The notes beneath the pieces are model-generated. The model searched no databases. It was not told the origin of the DNA and saw only the letters and a list, made by a program, of their open reading frames with translations. Shown in pieces: positions 40,901 through 48,619 of a DNA stretch of 64,000 bases. The translations under genes were made by a program, and so were the position numbers. How positions within the stretch are numbered: position 1 is the first letter of the stretch; each line of letters opens with the position of its first letter. This DNA is from Bacteroidales bacterium (GTDB taxonomy: Bacteria > Bacteroidota > Bacteroidia > Bacteroidales > P3): contig JAFTFL010000009.1 in NCBI GenBank assembly GCA_017449525.1, positions 46,278 through 110,277 of the forward strand. Direction: 5' to 3'.

Positions 40901-41772
40901 TTTTCCATGATATAATAGTTCGACATGTTGTTCTCATCGATGGGGGTGCCCGAGTAGGAGCAGAAGGATATTTCGGTCTCGGGCGTGTCTCCTATGCTGG
41001 ATGCCACAGTGAGGGTGCCCATCTTCTTGCCAGGCAATTCCACCTTGATGCCAGTCTGTGGGTTGACTACCTCTTTCCCTTTGGCATACAGGGTGAAGGT
41101 CTGCCCTTCGGCTATGCCTTGCGACTTGCCGCCAGAGATGATGTAGGTTCCATCCTCCACCGAGAGCAGGTAGCCACGCCACGGTTTGTCCATACACTTG
41201 TTGATGATGTTCTCCACCAGTTGCGTCAGAGCAGCTGATATAGCCTTGTCGCTCAGTGTGGCATCATAACCTGCCGAACCACCAATGCCGAGGGTCTGCT
41301 TGGATGAGGTCTCGGCATAGCCAGCAGCCTCGTCGGAGTAGATGATAAGACCAGAGGCTACCTCCACCAGGCGTATGCTCACGCCGGCCTCCACGGTCTG
41401 TGTTTTGGAAGAGGAGAACACGCGTTGGTCTCCTTCTACCTTGCGTCCGAACTTGGTTACCGACCCTAGGATGATATAGTCGGCACCTATTTTCTGCATG
41501 CCTTCGCCTGCCTCAGCCACAAGTTCTTCCAGTCCGTCTCGTTCCAGTAGGATAAACTTGCCGCTCGCTGCCAGCTTGGTAGAAAGGATGTCTAATGCCT
41601 GCTTGCGAATAGGGTCGTTCTCTCGGTCGTAGAACAGTCCCTTAGCATACTGCGTTTCGTTGGTGAAACGTCCGATGGCTACTTTTCTCTTCAGTGTTTT
41701 TCCTTCTTGGCAAAACGCTGGACTGACTATCATGATAGATAGCAGTACCACTAACACATTTCTTAGTCTCAT
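40897..41772 (-). CDS. CsgG-family outer-membrane protein
   Basis: 291 aa from ATG 41772 (MRLRNVLVVLLSIMIV), a Sec signal ending AFCQ with no lipobox. The CsgG-like core follows: KVAIGRFTNETQY, LSTKLAASGKFILLERDGLEELV, GADYIILGSVTKFGRK, VEAGVSIRLVEVASGLIIYSDEA. Curli CsgG is a nonameric secretion pore; no csgA/B/E/F genes are seen, so the Bacteroidota homologue has another role. The C-terminal ~90 residues (GYLLSVEDGTYIISGGKSQGIAEGQTFTLY; key words YIISGGKSQGI) add a beta domain. First gene of the operon, with promoter at 41839. Confidence 0.9.
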   Translation of the reverse strand: MRLRNVLVVLLSIMIVSPAFCQEGKTLKRKVAIGRFTNETQYAKGLFYDRENDPIRKQALDILSTKLAASGKFILLERDGLEELVAEAGEGMQKIGADYIILGSVTKFGRKVEGDQRVFSSSKTQTVEAGVSIRLVEVASGLIIYSDEAAGYAETSSKQTLGIGGSAGYDATLSDKAISAALTQLVENIINKCMDKPWRGYLLSVEDGTYIISGGKSQGIAEGQTFTLYAKGKEVVNPQTGIKVELPGKKMGTLTVASSIGDTPETEISFCSYSGTPIDENNMSNYYIMEK

Positions 41773-41838
41773 AACTATGTTTTGTTTGTGATTTACCTTT
41801 TTTCTTTTGTGCACTGGCTGCACATGCGTTTCAGCGTG

Positions 41839-41846
41839 CAAAGGTA
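41839..41846 (-). promoter_or_regulatory. -7 element (TACCTTTG) for the csgG operon
   Basis: Reverse-strand TACCTTTG about 67 bp upstream of the csgG ATG, implying a ~60-nt leader. Confidence 0.7.
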
Positions 41847-42017
41847 CGGAAAATAATTGAAATGGGTATGCCGTAGGGTGTAGTTCGTGGACTTCAGCAC
41901 CGTGGAAAGACTCGGTGTCGCGCATGAAACATCGTGCAGATGACAAGGTGCAGAAATGGCCTTGTGGTAAACGGAAAGAGAGGAACCCGACCTTGGCTTC
42001 CTCTCTTCTCTTTTCGG

Positions 42018-42092
42018 TGGGAACAATTGGATTCGAACCAATGACCCCCTGCTTGTAAGGCAGGTGCTCTGAACCAGCTGAGCTATGCTCCC
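42018..42092 (-). tRNA. tRNA-Val (TAC)
   Basis: 75 nt on the reverse strand. Acceptor stem GGGAGCA/TGTTCCC (one G-T pair), D-arm AGCTCAGCTGGTTCAGAGC (19 nt), anticodon stem with loop CTTACAA (anticodon TAC), T-arm GGTTCGAATCC. CCA is not encoded (CCG follows the discriminator A). A promoter lies at 42121. Confidence 0.97.
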
Positions 42093-42120
42093 GATGGAGA
42101 TTTCTCTCTTAAATCATTTG

Positions 42121-42128
42121 CAAAGGTA
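42121..42128 (-). promoter_or_regulatory. -7 element (TACCTTTG) for tRNA-Val
   Basis: Reverse-strand TACCTTTG 29 bp upstream of the tRNA 5' end, inside the A/T-rich gap after the ABC exporter gene. Confidence 0.7.
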
Positions 42129-42220
42129 CTAAGTTTTCTTGGGTTGACAAAATCTTTTTCTGCATTTGTGTGATATTTTCTGTACAAAATACTGATAATA
42201 AATGTTGTGATCTGGGAGGT

Positions 42221-44095
42221 TTAGTCTGGTGATATTTGCGTCTTGACCAAGTTGTAGTAGTGTTTTTTTTGCTGCATGAGCGATAAATGAGTGCCCTGTT
42301 CTACGATTTGCCCTCTATCCATCACAACGATGTGGTCTGCATTGCGTATGGTCGATAAGCGGTGCGCAATCACGATGGTCGTACGGTCTTTGGTGAGATT
42401 ACTTAGGGCTTGCTGCACTGCGTGCTCCGATTCGTTGTCTAAAGCCGAGGTGGCTTCGTCGAGGATGAGTATGGGTGCATCCTTCAGCAGTGCGCGGGCA
42501 ATGCTGATGCGCTGTCGCTGTCCGCCCGACAGGTTTTGTCCACCGTCGCCCGCCACGGTGTCGTAGCCATTGGGCAGTGTGCTGATAAACTCATCGGCAT
42601 GAGCAAGCTGGGCGGCGCGACGTATGTCTTCCATGCATGCATCCGTACGCCCCAGGGCTATGTTAGAAGCCATAGTGTCGGCAAAGACCACGTCATGCTG
42701 TGTGACCATACTGATGAGGCTGCGTAGGCTACCGATGTGCACGTCGCGTATGTCGCGACCGTCAAAGAGGATTTGCCCTTCGGTGCAGTCATAGAAACGT
42801 GAGAGCAGGTCAATCATGGTCGTTTTGCCAGCGCCCGATGCTCCCACGATGGCGACCATGCTCCCCTTGTGAATGGTCAGGTTGATGTGCTGCAAGACCG
42901 TTTCGTACCCGCTTTCTGGGTATGAAGAGCCTTCGGACTCGGATGGGGTGTACGAGAATGAGACATCGCGATATTCAATACAGTTGGTGAAATCTTCCAG
43001 CACTACGGCGTCCGCTTTCTGCGTGATGCCTTCGGGTGCATCAATGAGTTCGAATATCCTCGCTGCAGAAGCACTGCCTTTCTGCAAGCTGTTGTAGGCT
43101 TTCACCACTGCCTGTACGGGCGGTATCAGCCGTGCGAAGATGATGATGAAGAACACAAATACCGAAGCCGCAATCTCGCCCCGAATTACAATCATGCCGC
43201 CAATGGTGAGTATGGCCATTAGGCCTATGGTGCCCAACACCTCCGAGAGCGGACTTCCCAGTTCTCGCTTGCGAGCCACTTGCACCATGGTGTGGGCGTA
43301 GCGGTCGTTCTCTTGCCGAAAGTGATTCGTGGCTGGGGCGGCTTGGTTAAATGCATGTAGGGTGCGTATGCCCTGCAAGGTTTCTTCGAGGGTTGCAAAG
43401 AGCGTGCCGAGTTCGGCTTGTCCTCTTTGCGAATTACGCTTGAGGCTGCGCCCTATGCGCCCTATGAGGAGCACCACGATGGGCATGATGACAAGGAAGA
43501 ATAGAAAAAGCTTGGGGCTTACAAATACAAGGGTGGTGGCAAAGAAGACGATGTTCACAGGGTCCTTGACCAGTGATTGTAGCGTGCTGACGACGCTCCA
43601 TTCCACGTCGGCTATATCGTTGGATAGACGGCTCACCACATCGCCCCGCTTGGCGTCGCTGAAGAAGCTGAGGGGTAATACGGTGAGGTGGCGGTACACA
43701 TCGTCGCGTAGATGTTGCACCACGCCGTTGCGTATGGTGGATAGGAAGAACAGGCCTAAGTACCGAAAGGTGTTGGAAAGTAGGTTGCATAGCAGGTAGG
43801 CACCGCCCACGAATAGCAGCGGTCGCCACACTCCCATGCTACTTTTCCACCCAGCCATGTGCCACAGCATCCACTGCATCAGTGCCTCTTGGTTGAAAGC
43901 CAACGTGGGCGCTGTCGCTGGTGGCTCCGTCATGCCAAAAAGGAGTTCGGCAAACGGGATAATCATCACAAACGAGGAGAGGTTGAATAGCACCGCCAGC
44001 ACGTTGAACAGCACGTTGCCCACAATCTCCCACCGGAAGTAGCGAAGGTAGGCAAACACGCGCCCAATGGGGCTCTTGGTCTTGTGGCTCTTCAT
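42221..44095 (-). CDS. MsbA-like ABC exporter (fused permease and ATPase)
   Basis: 624 aa. The N-terminal type I exporter region has about six membrane helices (FALSE-free block to ~residue 330). The ATPase half shows Walker A GASGAGKTT, the Q-loop region SMVTQHDVVF, signature LSGGQRQR, Walker B ILILDEATSALD and the switch His in IVIAHRL. Homodimeric exporters of this type move lipids, lipopeptides or drugs. The gene is 7 bp after the PorE-like gene, so it ends the sufC-sufD-PorE-like-ABC run. Substrate unknown. Confidence 0.93.
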   Translation of the reverse strand: MKSHKTKSPIGRVFAYLRYFRWEIVGNVLFNVLAVLFNLSSFVMIIPFAELLFGMTEPPATAPTLAFNQEALMQWMLWHMAGWKSSMGVWRPLLFVGGAYLLCNLLSNTFRYLGLFFLSTIRNGVVQHLRDDVYRHLTVLPLSFFSDAKRGDVVSRLSNDIADVEWSVVSTLQSLVKDPVNIVFFATTLVFVSPKLFLFFLVIMPIVVLLIGRIGRSLKRNSQRGQAELGTLFATLEETLQGIRTLHAFNQAAPATNHFRQENDRYAHTMVQVARKRELGSPLSEVLGTIGLMAILTIGGMIVIRGEIAASVFVFFIIIFARLIPPVQAVVKAYNSLQKGSASAARIFELIDAPEGITQKADAVVLEDFTNCIEYRDVSFSYTPSESEGSSYPESGYETVLQHINLTIHKGSMVAIVGASGAGKTTMIDLLSRFYDCTEGQILFDGRDIRDVHIGSLRSLISMVTQHDVVFADTMASNIALGRTDACMEDIRRAAQLAHADEFISTLPNGYDTVAGDGGQNLSGGQRQRISIARALLKDAPILILDEATSALDNESEHAVQQALSNLTKDRTTIVIAHRLSTIRNADHIVVMDRGQIVEQGTHLSLMQQKKHYYNLVKTQISPD

Positions 44096-44102
44096 GGTGG
44101 CT

Positions 44103-46034
44103 TTATTTGTGTGTGAGGGTGATACGTGCCTGTGATAGGGCTGAATTGGCGCGCAGTTCTATGCGTCCCTGTCGCAGGTTGAGCTTCTTCAGGGCTCGCG
44201 CCACATCCTCTTCTCCTGTTGGTATTTCCAATAAAATAGTCTGCGAGGGAGTGTTCAACAACCATGTGCGCAGGGCATTGAGCCAAGCTCTACCTGTGGG
44301 GGTGATGCCGTGGCCAGCTTGCCACAGACTGCTCCATGCTATGGCCACACGTTGTTTACCGCCCTCAGTGGCTGGCGGCAGCAGGAGGGTATCGGCTGCG
44401 CTGGTAGGCCGAAAGAACTGGGGCATGTGGTCGGGACTCATCACTACGGCAACATATTGCTCTGTGTCGGTCGTTGGATATACTGCGGCATACATCCCTC
44501 CGTCTGCCAGCGTGGATTGCCAGGTGTAGGTGCTGCTGCCCATGACGGCCAGGCTTCCTTCTATTGGGTGGTGCGACGTGTCGGTTACTATCCCTCGGCG
44601 GCAAGCCATTGGCTGTGGTGCTGAGGTGCTACGCAGCACGGCACGCCATAGGTCGCTGCCCCCCACGCCCTGCTTGGCACGGCGCGACAGCAATACTTCC
44701 TCCCCGCTGGCTGCTACGCACACCCCCAGGTCTTGCCCCTCGGTACTGAAGGGCGCGCCTAAGTTCACTGGTTGTTGTAGGAATGTATTGTTGACATATA
44801 TATAATAGGTGTCAAATCCACCGAACCCCATGCGCCCGTTGGAGGCAAGGTAGAGTGTGCGACCGTCGGCATGCAGGAATGGAGCCACGTCGTCGGCACT
44901 GCTGTTGACGGAAGGTCCTGCATTCTCGGCGCGACTCCAGTCGCCGTTGGGAAGCTGGTGGCAGCACCAAATGTCGAAACCGCCCTGCCCTCCGCGTCGG
45001 TTGGAGGCAAAGTAGAGTGTACGCCCGTCGGCACTGACGGCGGGGTCGAGCTCGATGCTGTTTGTGCCGTTCACATTGGTACCAGCATGGATGGGTGCGC
45101 TCCAGTGTTCACCGCTCAACACACTGTAGTAGATGTCGCTGCTTTGCACGCTGCCCGAGGTCGAGAGGCGGTTGCGCACATGGTATATGGTGCAGTTGTC
45201 GGCTGTTAGGCTGAAGTGGCTGCCGGCGCTCAGCGTGGTGCCCGAGGCTTTGTCATAGGCCGATATGGCCGCAATTTCCTGCGCTTCACCGAACGTATTT
45301 CCTCGCTTGCGACTCATCATCAGGTGAGGGGTAGGGGCGGCGTTGAGGTCGCGGTAGTAGCTGCCTGGAGCTATATCGTTGGTCAGACGCAAGAAGAAGA
45401 GTTGTTGCCCGTCGGTGGTGAGAAACGGAAACAGCTCGTCGGCCGAGGTCGATACCTGGTGCATCAGCACGGGTTCGGTTCGACCTGTGGTGCGCGATGC
45501 CTCAGATAGGAACTGCGACCAGCGCAGATATTCCACTGCGCTGTCGTAGACTGACAGGTTCTCTTTTGAATCCTGACTGCGCACCAGCTCAAAATAGCGG
45601 TCGAGGTGCTTGACGGCTTGTGTGTAGGCACTGTCGGTATAGGCCACAAGCCCCATGTAGTACTGTGCCAAAGGCTGGTTGTAGTCGGGCGACAGCCTGC
45701 TCAACTGGGCAAAGTAGCGACGGATGATGCTGGCTTTCTCGTTGCGTTTTACGGCCACCATGCCGAGGTAGTACTGTGGGTCGGCTGCGCGTGGATTGCG
45801 CGCGGCCACGCACCTCATCTTTAGTGCACAATCGTCGTAGCGTGCAGACTCAAAGGCTTCGAGGGCTTGGTTGTAGAGAGCCCAGTCGCCACTCTTTATC
45901 TCGTCCATGTAGGCCTCTTGGCTTTGAGCAGATGTTTGGCATGGCCATAGCGTCCACAGTAGTACCGCGATGACCCATACATAATGCTGGGGCAGAGGTT
46001 GATGCGTGCTGCGAGGGCTGTGCTGTCTGCTCAT
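44103..46034 (-). CDS. PorE-like protein: TPR plus PD40 beta-propeller, degenerate OmpA end
   Basis: 643 aa from ATG 46034 (MSRQHSPRSTHQ, signal peptide ending TSAQ); the frame extends ~30 codons into sufD but has no better start. TPR-like repeats cover about 25-170, then WD40/PD40 propeller blades (e.g. ADELFPFLTTDGQQLFFLR, LDPAVSADGRTLYFASNRRGGQGGFDIW in part: DGRTLYFASNRRGG). The final ~110 residues align loosely with an OmpA C-terminal domain but lack the conserved Asp/Arg peptidoglycan site. T9SS PorE has this same order with an intact OmpA domain. The sprA gene is ~2.5 kb away. Confidence 0.75.
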   Translation of the reverse strand: MSRQHSPRSTHQPLPQHYVWVIAVLLWTLWPCQTSAQSQEAYMDEIKSGDWALYNQALEAFESARYDDCALKMRCVAARNPRAADPQYYLGMVAVKRNEKASIIRRYFAQLSRLSPDYNQPLAQYYMGLVAYTDSAYTQAVKHLDRYFELVRSQDSKENLSVYDSAVEYLRWSQFLSEASRTTGRTEPVLMHQVSTSADELFPFLTTDGQQLFFLRLTNDIAPGSYYRDLNAAPTPHLMMSRKRGNTFGEAQEIAAISAYDKASGTTLSAGSHFSLTADNCTIYHVRNRLSTSGSVQSSDIYYSVLSGEHWSAPIHAGTNVNGTNSIELDPAVSADGRTLYFASNRRGGQGGFDIWCCHQLPNGDWSRAENAGPSVNSSADDVAPFLHADGRTLYLASNGRMGFGGFDTYYIYVNNTFLQQPVNLGAPFSTEGQDLGVCVAASGEEVLLSRRAKQGVGGSDLWRAVLRSTSAPQPMACRRGIVTDTSHHPIEGSLAVMGSSTYTWQSTLADGGMYAAVYPTTDTEQYVAVVMSPDHMPQFFRPTSAADTLLLPPATEGGKQRVAIAWSSLWQAGHGITPTGRAWLNALRTWLLNTPSQTILLEIPTGEEDVARALKKLNLRQGRIELRANSALSQARITLTHK

Positions 46035-46069
46035 GGATGAGGGGCTGAGCCGTGGGCTGCACGTCGGTG

Positions 46070-47317
46070 CTACAGCACAGAGGTGTCTATTCGGAAGTTG
46101 GCGTCGGGGCCATTGCACGGGGTGCTGCAGTGTAGCACGCAGTCGGCACAGGGTGTCAACTCGCCGTGCAGACGCTTCTTCACCAGGTCGCTCATGCGGG
46201 TTCTGAGCTTGGGAAGCGACACGGTCTGTATCACTTCGTCGCAGAATGCATAGAGCAGTAGGGTGCGCGCGGTGCGTTCGCTAATGCCTCGCGAACGCAG
46301 GTAGAACATGGCTTGCTCGTCAAGCTGTCCGGTGGTGGTGCCATGGGAGCACATCACGTCGTCGTTGTATATTTCGAGGAAGGGCTGTGCGTGCACGCCC
46401 GCCTTGTCGGTGAGCAGGATGTTCTTGTTCGACTGTGATGCGTTGGTGCCCACTGCGCCTTCGTCCACGCGCACGTGGCCGTGGAACACGGCGTGTGCCA
46501 TGTCGTCCATGATGCCTTTGAACACTTCGCGGCTGGTACAATTGGGGCATTGATGGTCCACGAATACATAATCGTCCGTTTGTTGCTTGCGGTCCATGAG
46601 GTAGAGACCGGCGATGTGGCAGTTGCAATGCTCACCGTGCATGTGCACCTCGCAGTGGTTGCGCACGTAGCCTCCGTTGAGGGTGAAGATGCCCATTTGA
46701 AGTGTGGCACCTTCCTCCATGTGGACGTGCAGTTGCGAGAGCAGGGCTTTGCGGCTGCCGAGGTTCTGCATTTCGTAGTAGGCCAGCGAGGCGTTGCGGC
46801 CGAGGTAGAACTCGGTAACGTCGGATGCAAAACCGGTGTTCTCATCCATGCCTTCGTCGCTGCGGACGATGCTCAGCTGGCATCCCTCTTCCACGCGGAC
46901 GATGCTGCGGGTGTGGGTCAACGTGGCACCGCGCTGCCGCCCTTCGGTGCGGAGGTATAGGGGGGCGCCGTCGGACAGGCTTGTGCCATGTGCGCGGACG
47001 AAGAAGCCGTCGGTGTAGTGCTCGGCATTCAGCTGGTCGTAGGGGTTGGTGGCGGAGGATGCTTCGGTTCCTATCAGCCCTTTAGCACGAGCCTCGCCCA
47101 TGCTGATGATGTCAACTCCCGAAGGGCGATGAGTTGCGGGGTGATAATGACCGTCTATCAAGCTGTGCTGTTCAGAAGGCACGGCATCAGCGAGGACGGT
47201 CGGCTGCGGTAGCTGCATGTCGTCCGTCAAGTAGTCGCTGAAGTCCACATGCCGCCACACTTCGTTCTTGCGCTGTGCCACCCGGATGGCACTGAGCTGA
47301 CGCACCAGTTCGTTCAT
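46070..47317 (-). CDS. sufD: Fe-S cluster assembly protein SufD
   Basis: 415 aa from ATG 47317 (MNELVRQLSAIRV), overlapping the sufC stop by 4 bp (ATGA). The SufBD scaffold is a right-handed beta-helix: DYVFVDHQCPNCTSREVFKGIMDDMAHAVFHG (in part CPNCTSREVFKG, MAHAVFHG), NASQSNKNILLTDKAGVHAQPFLEIY, with His in DDVMCSHGTTTGQLDEQAMFYLRSRGI. It pairs with SufB and SufC to build 4Fe-4S clusters; sufB is not next to it. Confidence 0.95.
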   Translation of the reverse strand: MNELVRQLSAIRVAQRKNEVWRHVDFSDYLTDDMQLPQPTVLADAVPSEQHSLIDGHYHPATHRPSGVDIISMGEARAKGLIGTEASSATNPYDQLNAEHYTDGFFVRAHGTSLSDGAPLYLRTEGRQRGATLTHTRSIVRVEEGCQLSIVRSDEGMDENTGFASDVTEFYLGRNASLAYYEMQNLGSRKALLSQLHVHMEEGATLQMGIFTLNGGYVRNHCEVHMHGEHCNCHIAGLYLMDRKQQTDDYVFVDHQCPNCTSREVFKGIMDDMAHAVFHGHVRVDEGAVGTNASQSNKNILLTDKAGVHAQPFLEIYNDDVMCSHGTTTGQLDEQAMFYLRSRGISERTARTLLLYAFCDEVIQTVSLPKLRTRMSDLVKKRLHGELTPCADCVLHCSTPCNGPDANFRIDTSVL

Positions 47318-48087
47318 CGTACGCTTCCTCCTGCTGCCAATTCCTCTTTTATCCATTCGTATCCACGCTCCTCGAGGTCAAGGGCCAGTTCTTTGGGGCC
47401 TGTCTTGACGATTTTGCCCTCGTATAGTATATGGACAAAGTCTGGAACGATGTAGTCCAAAAGCCTTTGGTAGTGGGTTATAACGATGGTTGCATTGGAG
47501 TCGGAACGCAGCCTGTTCACGCCGCCAGCCACAATGCGCAACGCGTCGATGTCGAGACCCGAGTCGGTCTCGTCAAGTATGGCGAGCGTGGGCTCGAGCA
47601 TGGCCATTTGGAAGATTTCGTTCTTTTTCTTCTCTCCACCGCTGAATCCCTCATTGACGCTGCGTCCCACCAGATTGGTAGTCATCTCCACAACCTTCTT
47701 TTTCTCCTCCATCAGCCTTAGGAATTCGGCCGACGAGAGTGGGTCAAGACCGCGGTACTTGCGCTGTTCGTCAACGGCGGCTTTCATGAAGTTGGTGATG
47801 CTCACCCCGGGAATTTCCACCGGGTACTGGAATCCGAGGAAGATTCCCTCAGCGGCGCGCACGTCAACTGGCATATCCAGTATGTTCTTGTCCTTGTATA
47901 TGATTTCGCCTTGCGTTACGGTGTATTTTGGGTTGCCCGCGATGATGCCTGCCAGGGTGCTTTTGCCGTTGCCGTTAGGCCCCATGATGGAGTGCACCTC
48001 GCCGCGGTTCACATCGAGGTTAACCCCTCGCAATATCTCTTTGTCGCCAATGGAAGCGTGCAAATTACGTATGGATAGTAATGCCAT
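47314..48087 (-). CDS. sufC: Fe-S cluster assembly ATPase SufC
   Basis: 257 aa soluble ABC ATPase: Walker A GPNGNGKST, signature FSGGEKKKNEIFQ, Walker B LAILDETDSGLD, switch VITHYQRLLDYI. It binds SufB and SufD and drives cluster assembly. It has its own promoter at 48151, unlike the usual sufB-sufC-sufD operon; neither sufB upstream nor sufS downstream is found in the window. Confidence 0.97.
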   Translation of the reverse strand: MALLSIRNLHASIGDKEILRGVNLDVNRGEVHSIMGPNGNGKSTLAGIIAGNPKYTVTQGEIIYKDKNILDMPVDVRAAEGIFLGFQYPVEIPGVSITNFMKAAVDEQRKYRGLDPLSSAEFLRLMEEKKKVVEMTTNLVGRSVNEGFSGGEKKKNEIFQMAMLEPTLAILDETDSGLDIDALRIVAGGVNRLRSDSNATIVITHYQRLLDYIVPDFVHILYEGKIVKTGPKELALDLEERGYEWIKEELAAGGSVR

Positions 48088-48150
48088 AGCTGTTATAAGG
48101 ATTTTATTCGTACGTTGTTATACGGGTGTATGCCTCTTCGGCATAGGTGG

Positions 48151-48158
48151 CAAAGATA
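48151..48158 (-). promoter_or_regulatory. -7 element (TATCTTTG) for sufC
   Basis: Reverse-strand TATCTTTG about 64 bp upstream of the sufC ATG. Confidence 0.65.
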
Positions 48159-48264
48159 CGCATTATTTTTGAGACTTTCCTTGTGTAGGCGTGCGGTTGC
48201 AGACCGAGTTGAACGGCTTGCTTTGCTGACGGTTGGATGGGGATTGGTGCATGCGACGGATGGC

Positions 48265-48430
48265 ACCCGTGCAGGGGAGGCACCGATGTCGTAGGGTATC
48301 GGCCTGTATGCTCAACGGATGAGGGGTATGATGCTGTACGGCTTGGTGGGTGCTTAAGTGGGTGGGAGCGATGATGATAGTAGTGATAGAGCAGACGTGC
48401 CGTACGCTCCGATGGCGTGTGCCGCACGGC
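48265..48430. repeat. 22-bp-phase array of GTACG palindromes, partly degenerate
   Basis: Cores are centred at 48337.5, 48403.5 and 48425.5 (66 and 22 bp apart). Two diverged ones on the same spacing are near 48270.5 (CCCGTGCAGGG) and 48292.5 (TCGTAGGG). The strongest copy is GCCGCACGGC (48421-48430). Confidence 0.7.
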
Positions 48431-48565
48431 AGGAGGCACGACAGTCTGTGACACCAGCCGAAGGGCTGCTGCTGAGGGTGGAAGAAGAACGAGGGAAGAG
48501 GACTGCTGCGAATGAGCACTCGTCAGAGCTTGGCTTCAACGGCTTCTGCCTGTCGAAAGCAGGTG

Positions 48566-48573
48566 CAAAGGTA
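48566..48573 (-). promoter_or_regulatory. distal -7 element (TACCTTTG) downstream of sprA
   Basis: Reverse-strand TACCTTTG with an A-rich upstream tract, 480 bp before sufC. A transcript would cross the palindrome array before reaching the proximal sufC promoter. Confidence 0.45.
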
Positions 48574-48619
48574 CGATTTTTTTTGCGAGTCCCAGCCTCC
48601 ACCAGTAGGCTATAACATT

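Larger units (their letters stand above)
48088..48619. other. 532-bp gene-free stretch between sufC and sprA
   Basis: Contains the sufC promoter, a long degenerate GTACG array (48265-48430) and a second reverse promoter (48566). Convincing ORFs are absent, and the reverse-strand frames are Ser/His/Pro-rich artefacts. Confidence 0.65.

Noticed and set aside
40897-41772. curli (functional amyloid) operon
   Set aside because: Only a CsgG homologue is present; the neighbours are DUF4810, DUF799 and a PEGA-like lipoprotein, not CsgA/B/E/F.
47318-47356. sufD starting at 47356
   Set aside because: The upstream start would place it deeper in sufC; MNELVRQL at 47317 overlaps by the usual 4 bp and begins the homology.
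48163-48519. 118-codon reverse frame between sufC and sprA
   Set aside because: Lies over the palindrome array and is Ser/His/Pro-rich without any domain; treated as non-coding.
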